Shown here piece by piece: positions 25,089 through 34,633 of a DNA stretch of 64,000 nucleotides (its first letter is position 1; every line of letters begins with the position of its first letter). The stretch comes from JACKLD01 sp049297695 (GTDB lineage: Bacteria; Pseudomonadota; Alphaproteobacteria; UBA2136; UBA6156): positions 1-64,000 of the forward strand of contig JBAQUT010000036.1 in the NCBI GenBank assembly GCA_049297695.1, written 5' to 3'. Position numbers and translations under genes: made by a program. Below the pieces are notes generated by a model, which was given only the letters and a program-made list of their open reading frames with translations, was not told where the DNA came from and did not search any database.

Positions 25089-28000
25089 CGTGGAGAGCTC
25101 TCCACACGGGGTTTGGGCTTGGGCGCATCGCCGCCGCGGAATATATCTTTCAGCAATCCAGGAGTAAGTACCGAAAGCGGGCGCACGTCGATTTTAGGGT
25201 CGGAGGCGTTGCCCTTCATTTTAAAATCGGCCACCACCAAGCCGTCTTGGCTGCCCGTCAGCAAGGTGCCCAGCAGGGGGATTTTGCTCACAATCCGGTT
25301 CATGGGGATGGCAGGGGTTAGGCTGCCATACATATCCATGCTTTCCACGTTGCGGTAATACACGCCGTCCAACCGCAGGCTGAGGGCGGGGCCATCCATA
25401 ATCATTTTATCCAAATACACCGCTGGGCCTTCCAGCCGTACGGGGATGATGGCTTTATCAAACAGCAAGGTATCGGTGCCCGAGAACAATTGCTGGAGCG
25501 ACAGCAAGCCCAATAGCTTGGCCAGCAAGGGCGGGTTGTCCAACTCAAACTTCCGCAAGGTTAAAACGCCACCCGCCACGGTGGGGGTATCGTAGGTAAG
25601 CTCGCCTTCCAAAATGCCGTTTTTTAGCAGGCTGTAAACATCGGTAATGGCCAGAAGCGTGCCCAGGTTGGCAATGTTAAATCGCAGCTTGCGGCGGCCC
25701 GTTTGGCCGGGCAGGGGGATTTCTTCCACTCGCACGGTGCTGCCCTCGGCCAGCGCAGTAATATCGCCTAGCTCCCACACGTTGCTGCGGCGTTGCACGT
25801 TGGCTTTCACTTGGGTGAGAAGGCCTTTGGGCAAATACATGGTGCCCACGTTCAGGCGGGCGGCCATGTCGGGTTGGGGGGTGCCGTCGGGCTTGGGCGT
25901 TTCCAGCGCGGTAAAGTCAAAGGCATTGCCCGCCAGTTCCAGCGTGCGACCATCCCAGGTGAGTTTGCCATCGGTGCGGCCCAGCTTGAAGGTATCCAGA
26001 GCTACGCGGGTATCGGCAAAGTTGTTGGGGATATATGTTAAATTACCGTTCACATTCACACCCGTGCCATTCAGCCTCAACGTGCCAAACGAGGCTTTCG
26101 TAAGCTCTCCTTTGGTGGTGTTCACGCTCCCCTTGGCCGCAAGGGTAAGGGCTTGGCCTGTGGGTTTGGTCCAGTTGAGCATGGGCACGTTGATGCCCGC
26201 CTCCCGCCCGTTGGCGGTGAGGTCTATCTCCATCGTGTCGCCCCGTTCGGTGAGCGTGGCATCGGCGGCAAGGGTGCCTGTAAGGGTGATATCCGACCCC
26301 TTCATGAAGTTGGTCGTAAGCCAGTTTGCAGGCACGCGGCCCACGGCTTTTAAACTCATGGCCTTGGTGCCGGCGGGGCGCCAGGCATCTTGCCAGCTCA
26401 GTTTCATGGGTTCGCCGTTCAGGGTGCCGTCGCCTTGGAAGGCCATGGTGTTGCCTTCCAGCGCAAAGGTGGCTTTGGAAGCAAAAAAGCTGGTGTTGGT
26501 TAGGTTGTCAAAGCGGGAGAGGGTGGCGTTGGCAAGCTGGGTTTTGGCGGTAATGGTGGCATCATCCAGCGTGGTGGGTTTGCCGCGTTTCAGCGGCAAC
26601 ACAACCCGCAAGGTGGTTGCGTGGCTGCCATCGGCGGTCAGGGGGATGGGTTTTTCAATTTTACCCACTTCGCGCACCATGTCGTCCAGCGGGCCTGCAA
26701 GATTGGCCCGCACATCAATCACGGTATCCACGCTGGGAGAAAACAATTCGGTAATGGCCACCGCCACATCCGTGGCGTTTTGGGCCGAAGATGTGGCCGT
26801 GGGAGCCTTGATAGAAAGGGTCTCTCCCGCCAGCACAAACGTGCCACCATCTGTAAGGGTTGCGGCGGGGAGGTTATCCAAATACTTCACACGCCCACCC
26901 GGCACAATGCCCGCAGTTACGGTAACGCCGCAAGCATCGCCACAGGCGGGGAAATCGCTGGGGCTACCGTTATAATGCACCACAAGATTGGTGAACTTAC
27001 CTTCTAAAATGTTGGGCTTCATCCACGCCAAGGTTTTGGCGAAGGCTTTGTCTTTGTCGGGCGCCAGTTCGTACAGGTCTTTCACGTTGCCGCCCACGCT
27101 TTGAAAGGTTAGGTCCATGAGCAATCTGCTGGAAACGTTCGGCATCGCCTCGGTCGGGCTGGTGGTTATCAGCGCGTTGGCGGGGGAGGCGGATGGCTCC
27201 ACCTCGCTTTCCGGTGGCACGGGCGCCAGTGTGGCAAGCCCTTTGATAACCCCGCGTCCTTTCAGCACAACCTTGTTCCGCGTGGTTGCTTCCAAGTTGG
27301 AAATGGTCATGACATCGGTGGGGGTAGGCTGGTAGGTGGCGGTTACGTTAAACTGGGGGAACATCAGCGGCGCGCTATATCCTTTGGGCAGCTTCATGGC
27401 CACATCGGTCAGGTTCAGGGTAACCCACGGTTGGCCCAGCTTGTTGCCTTCGGTCAGCAGCACGCCCAGCTCCACCCGCCCTTTGGCTTTGAACATGCTT
27501 TGGATTTGCGGGGGAAAGTAATCGGCCACCATACCCACGTCGCTTTTGTCAAAACGGGCGCGCAAGGTGGCGTTTTCGGCCCCTTGGGCGTGGTCAAACA
27601 CGGCCATAACGGGCATGGTGGGCAAGGCTTTGCCGCCATACAGGCGGCGCAAGGTAGCGGTCAGGCTGGAACGCTCGCCGTCGTCGGTGCGTTGAAAGCC
27701 CATGCTGCCTTCTTCCATGGCCCATTCGGCCTGTTGCACGTCGTCGCGCAACAGCAAGGTTACATCCGTGGCCTCGGCTTTTTCCAAGGCGCCCCAACGG
27801 AGGGTAATATCCAACCCGTTCAACCATTCTACAAAGCCGCCCAGGTTAGGGCCTTCGGCGTTGGATTGGTTATCGGTAAGGTTCAATCCTGCCAGTTGGA
27901 TGCCGTCCGGCGTGCGGATAAGCCGGAACGTCACCCCGTCTGCCAACAAGTGCTTGGGGGCGGGGATGCCCGCAAACAGGCGGCGGCGGGCAAGGTCCAG

Positions 28001-28318
28001 CGCAATACGGTTCACCACAATCGCCAAGGTGCCGTCGGCGCCGTACACCCGCAGGTCTTCCGCCCGCAGCACAATGGTGCCGTTGTCGTAGTAGGTATCC
28101 ATGTGCCCCGTGGTAACGTGCAGGCCCATACCCGCCAAATATCCCTGGGCCTTGGGGATGAGCGGCGTAAGGTTCAGCGGGTTATCCTTAGGGTAATAGG
28201 TGGAAAAGGTGATAATCGCCGCCGCCAAAGCCGCCAGCACAAAAAACGCCACCACCAGCAGCACACCGCCAATCCAACCGAAGGTTTTGGTGGTGGGATG
28301 GGCCCAAAAGCGATTCAT
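25085..28318 (-). CDS. AsmA/YhdP-like large envelope protein (DUF3971 type)
   Basis: The 1077-residue protein has a single N-terminal TM helix (about residues 15-40) and a long beta-rich periplasmic part. The N-terminal GYLAGMGLHVTTGHMDTYY and C-terminal SMDMYGSLTPAIPMNRIVSKIPLLG match YhdP/TamB-type AsmA-like proteins. Those bridge the inner and outer membranes to move phospholipids. ATG at 28318 (MNRFWAHP) is chosen since the TM helix starts soon after; an in-frame start at 28354 is possible. The DUF192 gene follows with a 4-bp overlap. Confidence 0.82.
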   Translation of the reverse strand: MNRFWAHPTTKTFGWIGGVLLVVAFFVLAALAAAIITFSTYYPKDNPLNLTPLIPKAQGYLAGMGLHVTTGHMDTYYDNGTIVLRAEDLRVYGADGTLAIVVNRIALDLARRRLFAGIPAPKHLLADGVTFRLIRTPDGIQLAGLNLTDNQSNAEGPNLGGFVEWLNGLDITLRWGALEKAEATDVTLLLRDDVQQAEWAMEEGSMGFQRTDDGERSSLTATLRRLYGGKALPTMPVMAVFDHAQGAENATLRARFDKSDVGMVADYFPPQIQSMFKAKGRVELGVLLTEGNKLGQPWVTLNLTDVAMKLPKGYSAPLMFPQFNVTATYQPTPTDVMTISNLEATTRNKVVLKGRGVIKGLATLAPVPPESEVEPSASPANALITTSPTEAMPNVSSRLLMDLTFQSVGGNVKDLYELAPDKDKAFAKTLAWMKPNILEGKFTNLVVHYNGSPSDFPACGDACGVTVTAGIVPGGRVKYLDNLPAATLTDGGTFVLAGETLSIKAPTATSSAQNATDVAVAITELFSPSVDTVIDVRANLAGPLDDMVREVGKIEKPIPLTADGSHATTLRVVLPLKRGKPTTLDDATITAKTQLANATLSRFDNLTNTSFFASKATFALEGNTMAFQGDGTLNGEPMKLSWQDAWRPAGTKAMSLKAVGRVPANWLTTNFMKGSDITLTGTLAADATLTERGDTMEIDLTANGREAGINVPMLNWTKPTGQALTLAAKGSVNTTKGELTKASFGTLRLNGTGVNVNGNLTYIPNNFADTRVALDTFKLGRTDGKLTWDGRTLELAGNAFDFTALETPKPDGTPQPDMAARLNVGTMYLPKGLLTQVKANVQRRSNVWELGDITALAEGSTVRVEEIPLPGQTGRRKLRFNIANLGTLLAITDVYSLLKNGILEGELTYDTPTVAGGVLTLRKFELDNPPLLAKLLGLLSLQQLFSGTDTLLFDKAIIPVRLEGPAVYLDKMIMDGPALSLRLDGVYYRNVESMDMYGSLTPAIPMNRIVSKIPLLGTLLTGSQDGLVVADFKMKGNASDPKIDVRPLSVLTPGLLKDIFRGGDAPKPKPRVESSPR

Positions 28319-28436
28319 ACCTTTCCTTATAGAAGCAGCGGGGCGTGGGGCCAAGTAAAATAACCCTTAAAACCCACCTCCCTGCGGCGGGGGGGATACG
28401 GTTGTGGAGTGAAAGAAAGTTGGTTAGGGTGCGCGC

Positions 28437-29303
28437 ATGAAACAACAACGCCCCACAACCGCCGCTGCCGTATCGTTTAAAAAACTGGCCTTTCAAGGCG
28501 AACCTGGCGCCTACGCCCACGTGGCGGCCAGCCGCGTGGCCCCTAAGGCCCAGTTGATGAACTACCCAACCTTTGCCGCAGCGTTTGCGGCGGCGGAAGA
28601 GGGCGAGGTGGATGCCGCGGTCATCCCCATCGATAACTCCAGCATGGGTCGCATTGCGGATATTCATGCCCTATTGCCCGCCAGCAAATTGCATATTGTG
28701 GCGGAGCTGCATGTGCCGATTCACCACCACCTGTTGGCCGTGAAGGGCGCAACCCTGAAGACGGTGCGCGAGGTATATTCCCAACTGCCAGCGTTGGTGC
28801 AGTGTGATGCCACCCTGAAGCGTATGGGTTACAAGCAGGTGCCTGCGTACGATACGGCGGGCTCCGCCAAAATGGTGGCAGAATGGGCCGACCCTGCCAA
28901 AGCCGCTCTGGCCAGCAGCAAAGCGGGCGAGATTTACGGCCTTCAAACCCTCAAATCCCCCATGAACGACCACCCCCACAACACCACGCGGTTTGTGGTG
29001 TTGGCCCGCAAGGCCGTGGTGCCCAAACCCACGGTAGCCTGCAAAACCAGCATTCTGTTCCGCACGCGCAGCATCCCCGCCGCCCTGTACAAAGCTTTAG
29101 GCGGATTTGCCACCAACGGCATCAACCTTACCAAGATTGAGAGCTACCTGCTGGAAGGCAAGTTCCATCACGCCCAGTTTTACATTGAGGCGGAAGGTCA
29201 CACGGCCAGCCCCGCCATGAAGCAGGCGTTGGAAGAGCTTAACTTTTATGCATCGTGGGTGCGGATTGTGGGGTGCTATGCATCCCAACCTGATGCCGCG
29301 TAA
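28437..29303 (+). CDS. pheA: Prephenate dehydratase
   Basis: The 288-residue enzyme converts prephenate to phenylpyruvate in phenylalanine synthesis. FQGEPGAYAHVAA (about residue 19) opens the catalytic domain. The catalytic NTTRF motif is at about residue 182. A C-terminal ACT domain (ALYKALGGFATNGINLTKIES) provides Phe feedback. There is no chorismate mutase domain, as in alphaproteobacteria. The gene is alone and divergent from the AsmA-like gene. Confidence 0.94.
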   Translation: MKQQRPTTAAAVSFKKLAFQGEPGAYAHVAASRVAPKAQLMNYPTFAAAFAAAEEGEVDAAVIPIDNSSMGRIADIHALLPASKLHIVAELHVPIHHHLLAVKGATLKTVREVYSQLPALVQCDATLKRMGYKQVPAYDTAGSAKMVAEWADPAKAALASSKAGEIYGLQTLKSPMNDHPHNTTRFVVLARKAVVPKPTVACKTSILFRTRSIPAALYKALGGFATNGINLTKIESYLLEGKFHHAQFYIEAEGHTASPAMKQALEELNFYASWVRIVGCYASQPDAA

Positions 29304-29409
29304 ATGTTTTATGAAAATGTTGCACAAACACCCTTGCAATGTGGTTTATGGGCCCCATAACGGCTTCATGAGTTGACGGGAGGTATCCCTTCACGTAACA
29401 CTGTAAGGC

Positions 29410-29640
29410 ATGAAACAGAAAGCACGACCCATGTACGACAAACTCTTTGCCAGCATCAACCTGCCCGTGAAGCCTGCCATGGCCGTAACTGGCGCTACCA
29501 TTGCCGTGATTGACGAACCCGCCGACGAAGAAACGGCCGAAAGCTTTTTTGGTGGTTACGCCGAAAACAGCCTGCTGGACGATATGGGTGTGGAAATTGC
29601 CAGCGCCGATGTGGTGCAAACGGTTGCCCGCAAGCAGTAA
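29410..29640 (+). CDS. Small hypothetical protein
   Basis: The 76-residue product has an acidic central part (AVIDEPADEETAESFFGGYAEN) and no signal peptide. ATG 29410 has TAAGG upstream; ATG 29431 is an alternative. It is closely followed by a strong terminator, supporting a real single-gene transcript. No family is recognised. Confidence 0.55.
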   Translation: MKQKARPMYDKLFASINLPVKPAMAVTGATIAVIDEPADEETAESFFGGYAENSLLDDMGVEIASADVVQTVARKQ

Positions 29641-29652
29641 GTAACATTTGAT

Positions 29653-29681
29653 GCAAAAACCCGCCGCGTGCGGGTTTTTGC
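29653..29681 (+). terminator. Intrinsic terminator
   Basis: The perfect hairpin GCAAAAACCCGC-cgcgt-GCGGGTTTTTGC is followed by a pyrimidine-rich stretch. It ends the small gene at 29410. Confidence 0.9.
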
Positions 29682-29717
29682 TTGCCTTGGGGGTGGCTTT
29701 GCCCTTAGCATCGGGCC

Positions 29718-30047
29718 ATGTTGCTAACCACCACCCCTTACGTTGAAGGCTACCGCATCCGCAAATACGGCCCCCTTGTGGCCACCGAGGCGGTGATGGG
29801 TACCAATATTTTTCGCGATTTTTTTGCCAAAGTGCGCGACGTGGTGGGGGGGCGCAGTGGCACCTTCCAAAGCAGTTTGGCCGATGCCCGCGAGCTGATT
29901 TTGCGCGAACTGCAAGAGCAAGCCGAAGCTGCCGGCTGCAACGCCGTGATTGGCATCGATATTGATTATGGCGAAATATCCGGCAGCGGCAAAACCATGT
30001 TGATGGTGGCGGCGCAGGGCACGGCCGTGTTTATCGAGCCCGCATAA
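29718..30047 (+). CDS. YbjQ/UPF0145 heavy-metal-binding-domain protein
   Basis: The 109-residue protein matches the YbjQ family: LTTTPYVEGYRIRKYGPLV at the start, FRDFFAKVRDVVGGRSGTF, and AGCNAVIGIDIDYGEI. These form small pentameric cytosolic proteins of unknown role. Length is normal. It precedes the PBP1A gene by 41 bp. Confidence 0.85.
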   Translation: MLLTTTPYVEGYRIRKYGPLVATEAVMGTNIFRDFFAKVRDVVGGRSGTFQSSLADARELILRELQEQAEAAGCNAVIGIDIDYGEISGSGKTMLMVAAQGTAVFIEPA

Positions 30048-30088
30048 ACCTTTTGCGCCCCACATAAAAAGAGGGTACAACACCCCCC

Positions 30089-32539
30089 ATGGCCACCTCT
30101 AAAAAGCAACCTCCCGTTCTCCCCAAAACCCGTACCACAGGGCCCAAAGCCAATGCCAAACATGGCCTGCTGTGGCGCACCTTTGTGGTGCTGGTGTGGT
30201 TGGGTGTGGTGGGCATGTTGGTAGGGGCGATTGGTGCGGTGGGGGTTGTTACGTATTACTCCAGCCAACTCCCCGATTTTAGGCAACTTACGGAATATAA
30301 ACCGTTTTTAATTACCAAGGTGTACGACAGGCACGGCGACGTGATTGCCGAATTTGCCAAAGAGCGAAGGATTTGGACACCCGTGGCCGAAATGCCCAAG
30401 TTGCTCATCAACGCCTACTTGGCGGCAGAAGATACCCATTTTTATGAGCATGCAGGCTATGATATTAAAGCGATTCTACGCGCGACACTTAGCAACGCCA
30501 TGACCGACCGCAAGCAAGGCGCCAGCACCATTACCCAACAGGTGGCTAAAACGTTTTTATTGAGTGCGGAGCGTACATATACACGTAAAATCAAAGAGTT
30601 GATTTTAAGCTGGCGCATTGAAAAGGCCTACGGTAAAGACGAAATTTTGGAAATGTACCTGAACCGTATTTATTTGGGCAATGGCAGTTATGGCGTGGCG
30701 GCGGCTGCTCAAACGTATTTCAGCAAAACGCTGGATGAACTGACCTTGCCCGAAGCCGCCATGCTGGCGGGGATGCCTCAGGCGCCCACACGGTACAACC
30801 CCATCCGTAACCCCGAGGCTGCCACCAAGCGCCGCAATATTATTTTGGGCCGCATGGAGGCCGAAAACTTTATTACCGCCGAGCAGGCAAGCCAAGCCAA
30901 AGCGGCGGATTTGGGACTGAACCCCAACCCGTTGAAAGGGGGAGACGACGCCCCGCACTTCAGCGAGTACATCCGCCGGATGATAGAACAGCAGTACGGC
31001 ACGGCAGCCTTGTACGAAGAAGGCATGACCGTTTACACCACGTTGGATTTGGCGATGCAGCGCAAAGCCGAAGAAGCCGTGTACGAAGGCTTGCGGGCGT
31101 ACGATAGGCGCCACGGCTGGCGCGGCCCCTTGGCCCGTTTGGCCAGCATGACGGATTGGGAAGAGCAGGTACAAGCCTTGGCCGACCAATACAAAGCCAG
31201 CAGCAAAATTGGCGAGCCTGCCGTGGTGTTGGCCGTGAAGGGCGATAAAGCCACCGTAGGCCTGTACGATGCCCAGAAGGTGGATGTGCCCGCCAGCAGC
31301 GCCAAATGGACAGGCCGTGGCCTGAAAAGCCTGTTGAAGGTGGGCGATGTGGTGATGGTGAAACCTTTGGGCAAAGGGAAGGGGTATGCGTTGGAGCAGC
31401 TACCCGCCGTGCAAGGGGCGTTGACGGCGGTGGATGTGCGCACGGGCGAAGTGCTGGCCATGGTGGGCGGCTTGGGCGAGGGGGTTGGCTTTAACCGGGC
31501 CATCCAAGCCAAACGCCAAGTGGGCAGCAGCTTTAAGCCCTTTGTATATGCCGCAGCGTTGGAAAAAAACTACACCCCCGCCACCATCGTGATGGATGCG
31601 CCCTTGGTGTTCCGCACCGGCAACAAAGAATGGAAGCCCCAAAACTACGACGAAAAAGTGGATGGCCCAACGCCGCTGCGCAAAGGGTTGGAAAAAAGTA
31701 AAAACCTGATGACTATTCAACTGGCGCAAGACGTTGGTTTGCGTAGCGTGGCGGATGTGGTGCGGCGCTTGGGCGTGGCGGATAAAATTAACATTACCGA
31801 CCTGACCGTGGCCCTGGGGAGCGTGAACCTGAGCCTGCTGGATATCACCTCGGCGTATGCCGTATTCCCCCGTGGAGGGTTGTATGTGCCGCCCAGTTTT
31901 GTATCGCGCATTCAGGATAACCACGGCACCACGGTATACCGTGGCCACCCGGCGTGCGAAGGCTGCACCAGCCAGTTGGGTGGCACGCCGGATACCGTGC
32001 CGACGCCTCCGCCCATACCCGCCACGCAAGCCGTAAGCCCCTTTGTGGCGTACCAAATGACCAGCATGTTGGAAGGAGTTATCCAACGCGGTACAGGTTA
32101 CGGCGCCAAAAAACTGGGCCTGCCTTTGGGGGGTAAAACAGGCACCACCAACGATTACATTGACGCGTGGTTTGTCGGGTTTTCGCCCAGCATGGCCGTG
32201 GGTGTGTGGGTGGGTTTTGATACCCCCAAAACCTTGGGCCATGCTGAAACCGGTGCCAAGGCAGCCTTGCCGATTTGGCAAGATTTTGTAGGCAGTGCCT
32301 TGCAAGATAGCCGCGGCGAAGACTTTGCCGTACCCGAAGGCATTGAGTTTGTGAGGATAGATGCCGACAGCGGTTTGCTGCCCGGCCCGCCCACCACGCG
32401 CACCATCACCGAGGCCTTTGCCCCCGGCACGGCCCCCACCGAAGTAACCCAGCCCAGCTTTTTTGATGACACCACCACGGTGCCTGAAGATGGTAGCAGC
32501 GGCAGCAGCGGCGGGTTCAACCCGTTTGGAATCTTTTAA
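30089..32539 (+). CDS. mrcA: Penicillin-binding protein 1A (bifunctional transglycosylase/transpeptidase)
   Basis: The 816-residue protein polymerises and cross-links peptidoglycan in the periplasm. It has a cytoplasmic tail and TM helix (about 28-55). The GT51 domain contains the catalytic Glu in AAEDTHFYEHAG and the QGASTITQQVAKTF motif. The transpeptidase domain carries the active-site serine in GSSFKPF, the SKN triad and KTGTTND. The C-terminal tail is low-complexity Gly/Ser. All motifs are intact. Confidence 0.95.
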   Translation: MATSKKQPPVLPKTRTTGPKANAKHGLLWRTFVVLVWLGVVGMLVGAIGAVGVVTYYSSQLPDFRQLTEYKPFLITKVYDRHGDVIAEFAKERRIWTPVAEMPKLLINAYLAAEDTHFYEHAGYDIKAILRATLSNAMTDRKQGASTITQQVAKTFLLSAERTYTRKIKELILSWRIEKAYGKDEILEMYLNRIYLGNGSYGVAAAAQTYFSKTLDELTLPEAAMLAGMPQAPTRYNPIRNPEAATKRRNIILGRMEAENFITAEQASQAKAADLGLNPNPLKGGDDAPHFSEYIRRMIEQQYGTAALYEEGMTVYTTLDLAMQRKAEEAVYEGLRAYDRRHGWRGPLARLASMTDWEEQVQALADQYKASSKIGEPAVVLAVKGDKATVGLYDAQKVDVPASSAKWTGRGLKSLLKVGDVVMVKPLGKGKGYALEQLPAVQGALTAVDVRTGEVLAMVGGLGEGVGFNRAIQAKRQVGSSFKPFVYAAALEKNYTPATIVMDAPLVFRTGNKEWKPQNYDEKVDGPTPLRKGLEKSKNLMTIQLAQDVGLRSVADVVRRLGVADKINITDLTVALGSVNLSLLDITSAYAVFPRGGLYVPPSFVSRIQDNHGTTVYRGHPACEGCTSQLGGTPDTVPTPPPIPATQAVSPFVAYQMTSMLEGVIQRGTGYGAKKLGLPLGGKTGTTNDYIDAWFVGFSPSMAVGVWVGFDTPKTLGHAETGAKAALPIWQDFVGSALQDSRGEDFAVPEGIEFVRIDADSGLLPGPPTTRTITEAFAPGTAPTEVTQPSFFDDTTTVPEDGSSGSSGGFNPFGIF

Positions 32540-32554
32540 AACAGGAATACGCCC

Positions 32555-33349
32555 ATGGTTGTGATTGCCACCTTTTACCATTTTGCCGCCATGCCGGATG
32601 CCGCCAAGGTGCAGCCCGTGTGGAAAGCGTTTTTGCTGGAGCAAGGTGTGACGGGAACCATTTTGGTCACGCCGGAAGGCATCAACGCCACCATTGCCGG
32701 CCCCCGTGCGGGGGTGGATGCCGTGCTGGCCATGATACGGGCCGATGCGCGCTTTACCCCCATGACGCACAAAGAAAGCTTTGCGGAGGCAAGCCCGTTC
32801 CCCCGCACCAAGGTGAAGTTGAAGAAGGAAACGATTCCGCTGGGCGTGACGGTCGACCCCACCAACCCCGGAACCTATGTGAAGCCCACCGAGTGGAATG
32901 CCCTTATCTCCCGCCCCGACGTGATTTTGGTGGATACCCGCAACGCGTACGAAACCAAGGTAGGCATTTTCAAAGGCGCGAAGGACCCTTCCACCCGTAC
33001 GTTCAAAGAGCTTCCGGCGTGGGTTGCGGCCAACATTCCCGACAAGAAAACCCCTGTGGCCATGTACTGCACGGGCGGCATCCGCTGCGAAAAAAGCACT
33101 GCCTACATGAAGCAGCAAGGCTACGAGAATGTGTATCACTTGGAAGGCGGTATTTTGAAATATCTGGAAGACGTGCCCGAAGCCGACACGATGTGGGAGG
33201 GCGCCTGTTACGTGTTTGACCACCGCGTGGCCGTGAAGCACGACCTGACCCCCGCGTTGGAACTTCAGGTTTGCCCAAGCTGCAACATGCCGGTGACGGC
33301 GGGGGATATGCGGCGGGGGCATATGCAGTGTTGTGGAGGGATTAAATGA
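32555..33349 (+). CDS. trhO: tRNA uridine hydroxylase TrhO (rhodanese family, UPF0176)
   Basis: The 264-residue enzyme uses O2 to make 5-hydroxyuridine at tRNA position 34. FYHFAAMPD and GTILVTPEGINATIAG form the N-terminal domain. The rhodanese domain carries the active Cys in YCTGGIRCEK (about residue 170). A zinc-like CPSC lies near the end. The very C-terminus (MRRGHMQCCGGIK) is shorter and unlike the usual second CPxC pair, and the stop overlaps the inserted GNAT gene, so slight truncation is possible. Confidence 0.88.
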   Translation: MVVIATFYHFAAMPDAAKVQPVWKAFLLEQGVTGTILVTPEGINATIAGPRAGVDAVLAMIRADARFTPMTHKESFAEASPFPRTKVKLKKETIPLGVTVDPTNPGTYVKPTEWNALISRPDVILVDTRNAYETKVGIFKGAKDPSTRTFKELPAWVAANIPDKKTPVAMYCTGGIRCEKSTAYMKQQGYENVYHLEGGILKYLEDVPEADTMWEGACYVFDHRVAVKHDLTPALELQVCPSCNMPVTAGDMRRGHMQCCGGIK

Positions 33350-33771
33350 ATCGCGTGAGGATTGCAAAAGGCACGACGATTGATCAAATCCGGCATGTTT
33401 TTGGCGGTACAATTCCAGAATGGCACCCTGATGAATTTATCCAATCACGATTAAGAAGTGGATATGTATTTGTTGCATTAGATGAAAATGATCACCCGAT
33501 TGGATTTCTAATATACTCAATCTGGTGGGGAAATTGCCCTTTTATTGAATTAATCAAAGTAGTTGAGGATATGAGGGGTATGGGAATAGGTTCTCAATTA
33601 TTGGATGTGGCAAAAGCAGAAATTAAGGCAAAAGGTTTTGAGATGTTAATTGCATCCAGTGAAATGACAAACATGTTAGGACAAAAATTTCACGAAAAGT
33701 TAGGTTTTAAGAAGCTTAACTCACTTGTACTTCCACATGGCGAAGAACAGTTTTTTGGGATTAATTTGTAA
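33346..33771 (+). CDS. GNAT-family N-acetyltransferase (AT-rich islet)
   Basis: The 141-residue protein has the GNAT acetyl-CoA-binding motif VVEDMRGMGIGSQLLDVAKAE (R/Q-x-x-G-x-G/A at about residues 83-88) and a C-terminal FHEKLGFKKLN. Substrate is unknown. The sequence is AT-rich and in sharp contrast to trhO, with which it overlaps by ATGA. A terminator and tRNA-Arg follow. Confidence 0.82.
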   Translation: MNRVRIAKGTTIDQIRHVFGGTIPEWHPDEFIQSRLRSGYVFVALDENDHPIGFLIYSIWWGNCPFIELIKVVEDMRGMGIGSQLLDVAKAEIKAKGFEMLIASSEMTNMLGQKFHEKLGFKKLNSLVLPHGEEQFFGINL

Positions 33772-33963
<192 letters not shown>

Positions 33964-34048
33964 GTTAAGGGGTAAATAGCGGCGGATGGGGGGTACGTCA
34001 AGGGCTAAGTGGGGTGACTTTGCGGTTATTTCGGGCTAACATGCCCCC

Positions 34049-34633
34049 ATGACACACCTTTTTCAGCACGAAGCCGCCCATATAGCCTCGGCCGCCCGCA
34101 CACCGTGGGTGCCCGCCCTGTGGCTGGCGTTGCTGGCGTGGGCGGCGTGGCAGCTTACAGGTACGGCACGGGTGGAGGCGGGGGTGTTTGCTTTGCTGCT
34201 GGTGTTGGTGGTGGCGGTGGATGTGGCGACGTTTACCATCCCCAACATGCTCACCTTGGCGCTGGCCGTGCTTGGGGTTGTAGTGGCAGGGCCTGCGTGG
34301 GATATGGCCTTGTTGGGCGTGGCCGTAGGGTATGGCGTGTTTATGGCGGTTTCTGTGGTGGGCCGCTGGGCCATGGGTCGCACGGCCTTGGGGCAGGGGG
34401 ATGTGAAGCTGTTTGGCGCCTTGGGCGCGTGGGTGGGGCCCTTGGGCTTGCCCTTGGTGGCGTTGGTGGGCAGTTGGGCGGCGCTGATATATATTTTAGC
34501 CTTGCGACACCCCAAAGGCGCAAAACTGCCGTTTGGGCCGTTTTTGGCGGCAGGGGGGTGGGTGGTGTACCTGTACCAAGGGCCGTTGTGGGATGCGTTG
34601 GCCAAGGTGAGTGCTTATGCGCAGCCCTTCTAA
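34049..34633 (+). CDS. A24-family prepilin peptidase (short form without methylase domain)
   Basis: The 194-residue inner-membrane aspartic protease has about six TM helices. The two catalytic Asp residues lie in VVAVDVATFTIPN (about 60) and in the GxGD motif GQGDVKLFGA (about 118). Lacking the N-terminal methylase, it is like CpaA/TadV or archaeal-type enzymes that process Flp/Tad pilins. No pilin genes are in the window. The next gene starts inside its 3' end. Confidence 0.85.
   Translation: MTHLFQHEAAHIASAARTPWVPALWLALLAWAAWQLTGTARVEAGVFALLLVLVVAVDVATFTIPNMLTLALAVLGVVVAGPAWDMALLGVAVGYGVFMAVSVVGRWAMGRTALGQGDVKLFGALGAWVGPLGLPLVALVGSWAALIYILALRHPKGAKLPFGPFLAAGGWVVYLYQGPLWDALAKVSAYAQPF

Noticed and set aside
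31400..33412. 670-codon minus-strand open frame over mrcA and trhO
   Set aside because: Antisense of two well-identified genes, low-complexity His/Gly-rich composition; a product of the GC-rich codon pattern.
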